A stretch of 64,000 nucleotides of DNA from HXMU1420-2 sp017643305 (lineage in GTDB: Bacteria > Pseudomonadota > Alphaproteobacteria > Rhodobacterales > Rhodobacteraceae), in contig OZ244249.1 of assembly GCA_965217135.1 (NCBI GenBank), positions 310,001-374,000 on the forward strand, written 5' to 3'. The notes below the pieces were generated by a model. It saw only the letters and a program-made list of their open reading frames with translations, was not told the origin of the DNA and ran no database searches. Every line of letters begins with the position of its first letter. Position 1 is the stretch's first letter. A program made the translations under genes and the position numbers. Positions 8,079 through 15,441 of the stretch are shown one piece after another.

Positions 8079-8981
8079 TTGAAGTTTCAATTAAGACAGC
8101 TGGAAGCTTTCCGGGCCGTCGCAGAGGCCGGGAATATGACGAAAGCTGCGAAAGTTCTTGGAATTTCCCAGCCGGCCGTGAGCCGGCTGCTTGCGGATTT
8201 TTCGGCATCAACTGGCTTGGAGCTTTTCACGCGCAGCAAAGGTCTGCTCCAACCCACCAGCGATTCGCGGTATCTTTTAGCGGAAGTCGAACGCATACTC
8301 GACCGACTGGATTACCTTGATGATCTGCGTCGCGATCTGTCCGAACGCGCGGGCGGTCACATTCGGATAGCCTGTCTGCCTGGCTTTGCCGTCAGTCATC
8401 TCCCGGGCGTTCTCGTCAAATTTCTGAAGGAACGGCCCAGCGTGACCGTAACTTTGGAACCTGATCGGCCGGACCGAATTTTGGAGTGGGTAATCGGGCA
8501 GCAATATGATTGTGGTTTGACGGACGGCTTTCTTGGGCACCCGGCAACAACCAGTCAGGATCTCTATGTCAAATCGGTCTGTGTTTTGCCGAAGGGCCAC
8601 CCTCTAGGCGAAAGAGATCACATCACGCCCACCGATTTAAAGGACGAACGCCTCATTCACACGCGGCGTGACAGCCGATATTTCCAACATCTATCCCATG
8701 TTTTTTTAGAAAGCGGCGTTGAGATGAATAGTGTCGTTGAAGTGCGTCAGTTCACTGCGGCCTGTACCATGGTCAGCGAAGGATTGGGTGCTTCTGTTGT
8801 GAGTGTAATAGATGCCGAAGCATTTCGGAAATCCGGAATCGTCATCCGGCCTTTTCGCCCAGATATTTTTCACCGACTTTCAGTTCTGCTTCCCGCGTCG
8901 GGACCAAGCTCTCCTGTAGTCTTAGACTTCGTCGATAGCTTCATAGACAGCATGCAGCCTTACCTTTCAGACGGACGATAG
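8079..8981 (+). CDS. LysR-family transcriptional regulator
   Basis: This 300-residue regulator has an N-terminal winged helix (FRAVAEAGNMTKAAKVLGIS then QPAVSRLLADFSAST) and a periplasmic-binding-protein-like effector domain from about residue 90. I chose the TTG at 8079 because GGAG sits eight bases upstream and the protein then begins MKFQLRQLEAF, as is usual in the family. A TTG at 8052 would add nine residues but lacks a good site. It is divergent from ugpB and probably controls the ugp operon; the effector is unknown. Confidence 0.88.
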   Translation: MKFQLRQLEAFRAVAEAGNMTKAAKVLGISQPAVSRLLADFSASTGLELFTRSKGLLQPTSDSRYLLAEVERILDRLDYLDDLRRDLSERAGGHIRIACLPGFAVSHLPGVLVKFLKERPSVTVTLEPDRPDRILEWVIGQQYDCGLTDGFLGHPATTSQDLYVKSVCVLPKGHPLGERDHITPTDLKDERLIHTRRDSRYFQHLSHVFLESGVEMNSVVEVRQFTAACTMVSEGLGASVVSVIDAEAFRKSGIVIRPFRPDIFHRLSVLLPASGPSSPVVLDFVDSFIDSMQPYLSDGR

Positions 8982-9367
8982 TTCAATCTTTCTTGTTTGA
9001 TTTGCACTGCCCAATCTTAAAAGAAACAAGACTGGACATTGGAAAGATATGAAGCGATCCGGTTTGGTAATTATGGCCCAAGGTCTAGCTTTAGGATCGA
9101 TTGCAGAGCAAATTTGCGTTTTGCACGGAACGCCCAAATGAGTGTTGAGCGGGCAAACTGGTAATATGTCCAACTTGATGCATTCGGTCGGGCTCGTATT
9201 AAGCAAGATATGATCTATTTTTCCGACTGCAAAGACTGCGTTTCTGCGTATCAAGGTTCTACAACTCCACTGTGCGTTCAAGTGGATAAATGGCGTGTGG
9301 CATCTTTGATTTTGTGGTGGGCGATTTCGAGCTAAGTTCCAATTTAGACATAGCACAGGACCAGATC
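8982..9367. other. Intergenic stretch before the multicopper oxidase
   Basis: Nothing firm was recognised. A 129-codon open frame on the minus strand has no ribosome binding site and no family resemblance. The region is AT-richer than its neighbours and must hold the promoter of the multicopper oxidase. AGGA at 9357-9360 is that gene's ribosome binding site. Confidence 0.4.
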
Positions 9368-10672
9368 ATGAAACGCCGTGACTTTCTTGTTCTCAGCGCA
9401 TCCGGGATTGTAGCCCTGCCGTCCTACGCGGTTCTGGCTGCTGCGGAGCCTGTTGTGCTGACAGCAGCGGCGACATCGCAGCAACTGCTGCCCACGAAGT
9501 ATGGCGGACCAACAAATGTGCTGGGCTTCAACGGCTCTGTCCCCGGCCCGACATTGAGGGCGGTGCAGAACACGCCTTTTACTGTGCGGCTGGACAACAA
9601 CCTTGCGCAGGATACAGCCGTTCACTGGCACGGCGTGCGGCTGGCCAACGCAATGGACGGCGTGCCGGGATTGACCCAGTCGGCGGTATCACCAGGGGAT
9701 AGTTTTTATTATGAGTTTGTGCCGCCCGATGCAGGCACCTATTGGTACCATTCCCATTTCCTATCGAACGAACAGGTCGCGCGTGGCCTGATGGGTCCGC
9801 TTGTGGTGGAGGAAAACACCCCACCCGATGTGGATCACGACATTGTTGCCATGTTCGCCGACTGGCGTTTGCAGGAAGACGGCACCATGGCCGAAGGCTT
9901 CGGCAACATGCACGACATGGCCCACGCCGGGCGCATGGGCAATTTCGCGCGCGTTTTCCTGCCAGAGACTGAACTGCGCACCGGTCAACGTATCCGGTTG
10001 CGGCTGATCAATGGCGCGGTTGACCGGATCTTTCCGTTGATCCTCAAGGGACTATCAGGCAAGATCGTCGCGCTGGATGGCATGCCGTTGCGCGAACCGC
10101 GCGACTGGAACATGCCGGTTCTGGCCCCCGCGCAGCGCGTCGACATAATCGCAGACGTGACCGGGCCGGTGGAGCTGGAGATGGATCACCGGCAGGGCGC
10201 CTACCCGCTGGGTGGTCTGGAGGTTTCCGGTTCGGTTGCCCCTCGGCAATCATCCATACCAACCCTGCCGCCAAACCAGGTTTCCACACCCGGCGATCCA
10301 GCCCGCACCCTGCGACTGGTCATGCGGGGTGGCGCTATGGGGGGGCAGCATGGCGGTGACGATATCTGGTCTTTCAACGATGTATCCGGCATGACCGACG
10401 CCCCGTTCGCTGAAGTTACACGTGGCGAAACGGTCCGGATTCAGATTGTCAACGATACCAGCTTCCCACATGGCATCCACCTGCATGGGCATCACTTTTA
10501 CGAGCTGGCCGCAGACGGCACGCCCGGGGATTTGCGGGATACCACGCTTGTGGATCCAGGAACAAGCCGAGACATCCTGTGCCTGTTCGACAACCCCGGC
10601 AAATGGATGCTGCATTGCCATATGCTCAGCCACCAGGCGCGGGGCATGAAGACATGGGTTCAGGTCACCTGA
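9368..10672 (+). CDS. Tat-exported multicopper oxidase
   Basis: This 434-residue periplasmic oxidase couples one-electron substrate oxidation to reduction of O2 to water. The Tat signal (MKRRDFLVLSASG) shows folded export. Three cupredoxin domains carry the copper ligands: HWHG near residue 88, HSH near 128, HGIHLHGHH near 368 and HCHMLSHQ near 415, the last holding the type 1 Cys. Met-rich and His-rich segments (GNMHDMAHAGRMG near 180) resemble cuprous-oxidase or copper-tolerance enzymes. The ATG at 9368 is seven bases from AGGA; an in-frame ATG at 9290 would hide the signal peptide. It converges on the response regulator gene with a nine-base gap. The substrate is unknown. Confidence 0.9.
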   Translation: MKRRDFLVLSASGIVALPSYAVLAAAEPVVLTAAATSQQLLPTKYGGPTNVLGFNGSVPGPTLRAVQNTPFTVRLDNNLAQDTAVHWHGVRLANAMDGVPGLTQSAVSPGDSFYYEFVPPDAGTYWYHSHFLSNEQVARGLMGPLVVEENTPPDVDHDIVAMFADWRLQEDGTMAEGFGNMHDMAHAGRMGNFARVFLPETELRTGQRIRLRLINGAVDRIFPLILKGLSGKIVALDGMPLREPRDWNMPVLAPAQRVDIIADVTGPVELEMDHRQGAYPLGGLEVSGSVAPRQSSIPTLPPNQVSTPGDPARTLRLVMRGGAMGGQHGGDDIWSFNDVSGMTDAPFAEVTRGETVRIQIVNDTSFPHGIHLHGHHFYELAADGTPGDLRDTTLVDPGTSRDILCLFDNPGKWMLHCHMLSHQARGMKTWVQVT

Positions 10673-10681
10673 GGAAACAGC

Positions 10682-12046
10682 TCAGCTGTCGCTCCACACC
10701 GCGATCTTGCGGTCTATGGTTTTGCGCGACACGCCCAGACGGCGGGCGGCCTCGGCTCGATTGCCGTTGCACTGGTCCAGAATGTGCATGATGTGGCGTT
10801 GGGCCACCAAATCGAGGTTCTCGATCGCCGCTTCCCCGATCGTGCCGCCACCGTGCCCAGCAAATTCCTCTGGAAACTCACCTAAGATCACCGACCGTTC
10901 GATCAGGTTGCGCAATTCGCGCACATTGCCGGGCCAGTCATAGCGGCGCAGCTTCAGCAGTGTGTGTTCCGTCAGCTCCAGTGCGGGCATGCCCAGCGAT
11001 TTCGAAAACTGCGCGATGAAGAAAGATGCCAGTTCCACGATGTCTTCGGACCGGTTGCGCAGCGGCGGCATCTCCAACGCCATCACATTGATCCGGTGGT
11101 AGAGGTCGGCGCGCAGCCGCCCTTCGGACACAGCCTGTTCCAGGTTGGCATTCGTTGCGAACAGGAATCGGACATCCAGCGGAATTTCACGTTCTGCACC
11201 AACGGCGCGCACCTTGCGGTCTTCCAAGACTCGCAACAGCGCGGCCTGCAGCCGTTCCGGCATCATCGCGATTTCATCCAGAAACAGTGTGCCACCATCC
11301 GCCAGCAGCAACAGGCCAGGTTGGACAAGATCGCCATGTTCGACCAGCCCAAACAGCTCCGACGCAATATGGTCCGGCGCAATGGCTGCGCAATTGACCG
11401 GTACAAATGGTTTGTCGGCGCGGTCCGACAGGTTGTGCAAATGGCGCGCAGCCAGTTCCTTGCCCGTGCCGCTGGCCCCGGTGAACAGAACAGGCGTCAT
11501 CAAGGGCGCGACCTTGATCAGCATTTCGCGTACCGCTTCTAGGGCCGGGGCATGGCCCAGCAGAGGCCCACGCGCGCTTTCGGTGATCAGTTCCCGGCGC
11601 AGCAGTGTGTTGTCGCGACGCAGATACTTGCGGTCGAGCGTCCGGTCGACCGCGCCGATGATCTGGTTCGCGCGGAATGGTTTCATGACAAAATCGCTGA
11701 CACCGGCGCGCAATGCCGTGATCGCGGTTTCCAGATCAGCATAGGCCGTGATCATCACCACATCGGCAAACAACCCCCGGCGGCGTTGTTCCCCAATCCA
11801 GTCCAGCCCGGTTTTGCCGGGCATGATGTTGTCGAGGATCACAATGTCGAAATACGCCTCGTCCAGCTTCTGGGACGCTTCGTGTGGGGACGCCGCTTGT
11901 TCCAGCCGCTTGACCCGGGGACCCAGCGTTTTGGCCAGGAAATTCCGCATCCCCGGTTCGTCATCGACCACCAGCACTGACGCCCCGGCAAGCTTGCTGT
12001 CGGGCGATGGCTCATCATTTGCTGGTTTCTGCGCGGTCACGGCCAT
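10682..12046 (-). CDS. NtrC-type response regulator lacking the GAFTGA loop
   Basis: This 454-residue protein has a receiver domain (VLVVDDEPG and phospho-acceptor Asp in VILDNIMPG), a AAA+ domain (Walker A GASGTGKE; Walker B GTLFLDEIA; sensor FLFATN) and a C-terminal Fis-type helix-turn-helix (RAEAARRLGVSRKTIDRK). Where sigma-54 activators have GAFTGA, this reads LFGLVEHGDLVQPG, so contact with sigma-54 is unlikely. It is the last gene of the formate dehydrogenase operon, three bases after the 41-residue membrane peptide gene. The histidine kinase at 26124-28094 is the obvious partner. It probably regulates the formate locus with the housekeeping sigma factor. Confidence 0.88.
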   Translation of the reverse strand: MAVTAQKPANDEPSPDSKLAGASVLVVDDEPGMRNFLAKTLGPRVKRLEQAASPHEASQKLDEAYFDIVILDNIMPGKTGLDWIGEQRRRGLFADVVMITAYADLETAITALRAGVSDFVMKPFRANQIIGAVDRTLDRKYLRRDNTLLRRELITESARGPLLGHAPALEAVREMLIKVAPLMTPVLFTGASGTGKELAARHLHNLSDRADKPFVPVNCAAIAPDHIASELFGLVEHGDLVQPGLLLLADGGTLFLDEIAMMPERLQAALLRVLEDRKVRAVGAEREIPLDVRFLFATNANLEQAVSEGRLRADLYHRINVMALEMPPLRNRSEDIVELASFFIAQFSKSLGMPALELTEHTLLKLRRYDWPGNVRELRNLIERSVILGEFPEEFAGHGGGTIGEAAIENLDLVAQRHIMHILDQCNGNRAEAARRLGVSRKTIDRKIAVWSDS

Positions 12047-12049
12047 AGG

Positions 12050-12175
12050 CTAGTCAAGCCGCACGTTCTGACTGGAATACACCTCCTGGCTGGAAAATCT
12101 GGCCTGCCCCAACACGTACCACGCGCCTATGCCTATCACGACAATGGCGGCAAATCCTGTGAGCATCGCTTTCAT
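12050..12175 (-). CDS. 41-residue single-pass membrane peptide in the formate dehydrogenase operon
   Basis: The frame encodes a short N-terminus (MKAM), one hydrophobic helix (LTGFAAIVVIGIGAWYVLG) and a polar tail ending QNVRLD. AAGGAG lies nine bases before the ATG and overlaps the stop codon of the WD40-cytochrome gene. The next gene starts three bases after its TAG. This tight fit in an operon argues that it is translated. It may be a small subunit or anchor for the cytochrome or the cytochrome b subunit; the function is unknown. I do not recognise a named family. Confidence 0.72.
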   Translation of the reverse strand: MKAMLTGFAAIVVIGIGAWYVLGQARFSSQEVYSSQNVRLD

Positions 12176-12181
12176 ATCTGG

Positions 12182-13489
12182 TCACTCCTTGGCGGTTGCA
12201 CGTCTGAGAAAGGCGATCAGATCCGCCCGGTCGGTGGATTTGGCGATCACCTGCATCGGCATTTTGGAGCCGGGGATATAATGGTCCGGACCTTCGTCGA
12301 ACAGAGCGTCTATGGTCTCATCTGACCAGACGATGGCCGATCCGTCCAGTGTCGGGGAATAGGCGTACCCTGTAACGGTCCCGGCCCGACGCCCGAAAAG
12401 ACCATGCAGCGTCGGCCCGGCCTTGCGCGAAGGACCGGCCTCCAGCGCATGGCAGATGGAACATTTTCGCATGAATTGGCGTTCTCCGTTTGGCATGGTG
12501 TCGGCGTCCCTCAGAAACGATCGTTGGCCGTCAATCGCAGGCTCGAACGCATCCAGCGTGGCCACCGGCCAGGCATAAGCCACATCGTCCAGCCCGCCCG
12601 CATAGATCGTCGCGCCATCAATGGAAAACGCCAGCGCCCAGACCGGGCCGCGCCGCGTCGCCCGAAAATCACGTACAATCTTCCAGCGTTCGGTATCCAC
12701 CATCATGATGTACCCGTGCCCGTCCCCTACGGCGAGCCGCTCGGTATCGGCATGATACGCCATGGCCAGTATCGGACGGCGGTCCAGTGTGAAATCGGCG
12801 ATCCAATCGCCGCTGAGCGGGTCCACTACTCGGGTCCCGCCGTCCACCGCGCCATAGGCAAGCCATGCGTCATCGGGGCCCAGCGTGATCTGGTTGATGC
12901 CAAACCCATGGCTCAGCAGCCGCGCGGTTTCCTGCCCACTCTGCAGATCCCACAGGCGGATTGTGCCGTCTGCTGACCCGGAATAGAGCCGTGACCCGTC
13001 CGTGCTGAAGGCCACGGCATTCACTGCCTGGTCATGTCCCTTTAGAATCTGCGATGTGCCATTGGTCCTGTCCCAGGTCGCGGACCATATCCCGATGCTG
13101 CCGTCCCAACTGGCCGTTGCCACCAGTTGCCCGTTGGGCGAGACGGCGATTTCTGCAACCGGACCCTTGTGCTGGCCCAGAACCTGTCCTGTACCATCTC
13201 CGCCAGGCCAGACCCGCAGCGAAAAATCATCACCACCAGACAGCAGGGTATGCTCCCCCCAGAACGCCACCGATTTGACCGCTGCATCATGGCCTTCCAG
13301 CCACTGCGGGTCGCGTCCCACCCACAGCCCGACAGAATTGTCGAAACTGGCGGTTGCAACCTGACCGGCGGGGCTGACAGCAATATCCATCACTGGCCCG
13401 CCATGCCCCTTGAGCGTGGTGAACTCCTGCGCCGATATACCCGTGGCGGTCGCAGCCAACACCATGGCAAGAAACGCGTGCCGCATCAC
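12182..13489 (-). CDS. WD40-repeat protein fused to cytochrome c
   Basis: The 435-residue precursor has a Sec signal (FLAMVLAATATGISA), then about seven WD40 repeats forming a beta-propeller (for example LKGHDQAVNAVAFSTDGSRL and GSADGTIRLWDLQSG). A C-terminal class I cytochrome c domain follows, with the haem site CSICH near residue 340 and a Met ligand in GSKMPMQ near 410. It is periplasmic. It overlaps the fdhC stop and is transcribed with the formate dehydrogenase genes. It probably passes electrons from the dehydrogenase or its cytochrome b to other carriers; this is inferred from position. Confidence 0.85.
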   Translation of the reverse strand: MMRHAFLAMVLAATATGISAQEFTTLKGHGGPVMDIAVSPAGQVATASFDNSVGLWVGRDPQWLEGHDAAVKSVAFWGEHTLLSGGDDFSLRVWPGGDGTGQVLGQHKGPVAEIAVSPNGQLVATASWDGSIGIWSATWDRTNGTSQILKGHDQAVNAVAFSTDGSRLYSGSADGTIRLWDLQSGQETARLLSHGFGINQITLGPDDAWLAYGAVDGGTRVVDPLSGDWIADFTLDRRPILAMAYHADTERLAVGDGHGYIMMVDTERWKIVRDFRATRRGPVWALAFSIDGATIYAGGLDDVAYAWPVATLDAFEPAIDGQRSFLRDADTMPNGERQFMRKCSICHALEAGPSRKAGPTLHGLFGRRAGTVTGYAYSPTLDGSAIVWSDETIDALFDEGPDHYIPGSKMPMQVIAKSTDRADLIAFLRRATAKE

Positions 13490-14685
13490 TCCGCCGGGGT
13501 GGCGTCCTTGGGCGCGCTTGCCTGCTTGGCCCGCATTTCATCCAGCCAAAGCGAATGGTGCTGATGCGCCCAGGCTTCATCCACCTCGCCCGAGCCCATG
13601 GCGTCATACGCGCCTTCCATGCCCAGCGTCCCGATGTAGATATGCGCAATGATGATCGCCATCAGCACAAACCCGACAATGGCGTGCCACAACTGACCGA
13701 ACTGCATTTCTTCCTGCGGGCTCAGCTCTGTCGGGAACGGTGCCATGCCAATCCATTCGTTCACGCCCCAGCTGTTCAGGATCGTAAAGGTCTTGGCGAA
13801 GAGAGGAAGCTCAAACGGGAACAGCAGCGACAGCCCCGATACACTGATTGATGCCCCCAACACGACCACCGACCAGAAGATCACTTTCTGACCAGCGTTG
13901 AATTTCTTGGCTGGCGGATGCTTCTTGCCAATGATCCCGCCGAACTGTGCGATCCATTTCAGGTCTGTCCGGCTGGGCAGGTTGTGACCAACCCACATGA
14001 CAAAGATCATCACCAACGCCAGCATGAACGGCCAGGCCACATTGTTGTGTACCAGCTTGGACACGGTCAGCAGGGTGGAGTTGAATTCCTTACCCAGATA
14101 CGGCGCGATGTACTGTCGCCCGATCAGAACGAAAATGCCCGTTATCCCCAGCAGGATAAAGGACCCGGCCAGCAGCCAATGCGCAAACCGTTCGACGGTC
14201 TTGAACCGGATCACGAAGTGCCCGGTCAGCGGTTCGTCCAGACGGATGCGACCGCGCAAAAGGAAGAAGACCGCCAGCAGAACAATCGTTGCGCCCAGCA
14301 GGCCCATACCCCATTGCGTCAGCGGGCCCTTGCGGAATTCGTACCACATGATCCCGCCGGGCTGGACCAACACCTTGCCCACTTCGCCACCGCCAGAAAC
14401 CGTGACATTTGACTTGTTGTAACGCAGTGCGCGCCACAGTTCGGGATCTGAAACCCCTCCAAGCGTGCCAAGCTGGTCGTTGATGCCTGCGGCCTGCGCC
14501 GGATCTCCGGTATCGTCGCGCCGGAAGGCGTCGTCGATTTGTTCGCCGCGCTGCCGCGCCATGATGTCTTCCAGGGTCTGCGCGCCGCCAGTGGCGGTCC
14601 GGTCGGGGGCAGGGGACGTTGTATCCTGTGCGGCCAGCGGCAACGCCAGGCATAAGGACAGGATCAGCGTGAGAATGATGCGCAT
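13486..14685 (-). CDS. fdhC: Formate dehydrogenase cytochrome b subunit (gamma)
   Basis: This 399-residue membrane subunit takes electrons from the iron-sulfur subunit to quinone. A signal peptide (MRIILTLILSLCLALPLAAQ) leads a roughly 110-residue periplasmic part, then a first helix and the four-helix cytochrome b561-type core starting near HFVIRFKTVERFAHWLLA, whose His residues bind haem. The ATG at 14685 is set directly before the signal peptide with GAGG upstream; a longer frame to 14775 would bury it. A perfect 12-bp terminator-like hairpin lies between fdhB and this gene, so its level may differ from fdhAB. Confidence 0.9.
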   Translation of the reverse strand: MRIILTLILSLCLALPLAAQDTTSPAPDRTATGGAQTLEDIMARQRGEQIDDAFRRDDTGDPAQAAGINDQLGTLGGVSDPELWRALRYNKSNVTVSGGGEVGKVLVQPGGIMWYEFRKGPLTQWGMGLLGATIVLLAVFFLLRGRIRLDEPLTGHFVIRFKTVERFAHWLLAGSFILLGITGIFVLIGRQYIAPYLGKEFNSTLLTVSKLVHNNVAWPFMLALVMIFVMWVGHNLPSRTDLKWIAQFGGIIGKKHPPAKKFNAGQKVIFWSVVVLGASISVSGLSLLFPFELPLFAKTFTILNSWGVNEWIGMAPFPTELSPQEEMQFGQLWHAIVGFVLMAIIIAHIYIGTLGMEGAYDAMGSGEVDEAWAHQHHSLWLDEMRAKQASAPKDATPAE

Positions 14686-14756
14686 GGGAACCTCTATCGC
14701 TGCGGCCAACGGCCGACTTTCAGCTTGCGGAACAAACTCCGGTAAATCGTGAAAAC

Positions 14757-14791
14757 CCGGCACCGGGGATCCCAATGAACCCCGGTGCCGG
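14757..14791 (-). terminator. Terminator-like hairpin inside the fdh operon
   Basis: CCGGCACCGGGG (14757-14768) is the exact inverse of CCCCGGTGCCGG (14780-14791), with an 11-base loop. Read on the minus strand, the stem is followed by GTTTTC. It lies between the fdhB stop and the fdhC start. It may partly terminate transcription or protect the fdhAB message. Confidence 0.7.
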
Positions 14792-14834
14792 CTAAGGCAG
14801 CCCGCGCCGTGACGCAGGCCACCGGGTGGCAGCT

Positions 14835-15428
14835 TCAGCCGCCTTTCTGTTCGTAGGCCGTACCCCAGCCCCAGGCGCCCGAGCCGAAGCCACGGGCCAC
14901 CACACGTTCACGGTAGATGGCTGACACAACGTCACCATCGCCCGCCAGCAGGGCCTTGGTTGCGCACATTTCGGCGCAGATCGGCAGTTTACCTTCGGCA
15001 ATCCGGTTCCGCCCGTATTTGGCGAATTCGGCTGTCGAATGGTTTTCTTCCGGACCACCGGCGCAGAAGGTACATTTGTCCATCTTGCCACGGGATCCAA
15101 AATTGCCGGCCTGCGGGAACTGTGGCGCGCCAAACGGACATGCGTAGAAGCAATATCCGCAGCCGATGCACAGATCCTTCGAATGCAGTACGACCCCTTC
15201 TTCGTTCTGATAGAAGCAGTCGACCGGACACACCGCCATACAGGGTGCATCCGAGCAGTGCATGCAAGCGACCGAGATAGACCGTTCACCAGGATTGCCG
15301 TCTTCGATCGTCACCACCCTACGGCGGTTGATCCCCCACGGTACCTCGTGTTCGTTCTTACAGGCCGTTACGCAAGCGTTGCATTCGATGCAGCGTTCGG
15401 CATCACACAGGAACTTAGCTCTTGCCAT
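14835..15428 (-). CDS. fdhB: Formate dehydrogenase iron-sulfur subunit (beta)
   Basis: This 197-residue electron-transfer subunit holds four Cys clusters able to bind four [4Fe-4S] centres. These are CIECNACVTAC near residue 13, CMHCSDAPCMAVCP near 55, CIGCGYCFYACP near 87, and CTFC plus a later CAEMC. It wires the catalytic subunit to the cytochrome b subunit. It is shorter than E. coli FdnH/FdoH and lacks their C-terminal membrane helix, matching FdhB of the Shewanella-type enzyme. It has no signal peptide and is presumably exported with FdhA. It is 13 bases downstream of fdhA. Confidence 0.94.
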   Translation of the reverse strand: MARAKFLCDAERCIECNACVTACKNEHEVPWGINRRRVVTIEDGNPGERSISVACMHCSDAPCMAVCPVDCFYQNEEGVVLHSKDLCIGCGYCFYACPFGAPQFPQAGNFGSRGKMDKCTFCAGGPEENHSTAEFAKYGRNRIAEGKLPICAEMCATKALLAGDGDVVSAIYRERVVARGFGSGAWGWGTAYEQKGG

Positions 15429-15441
15429 CGTTCAGTTCTCC

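Noticed and set aside
8967..9356. 129-codon open frame on the minus strand in the gap before the multicopper oxidase
   Set aside because: No start context, no hydrophobic or catalytic pattern and no family resemblance; kept as non-coding.
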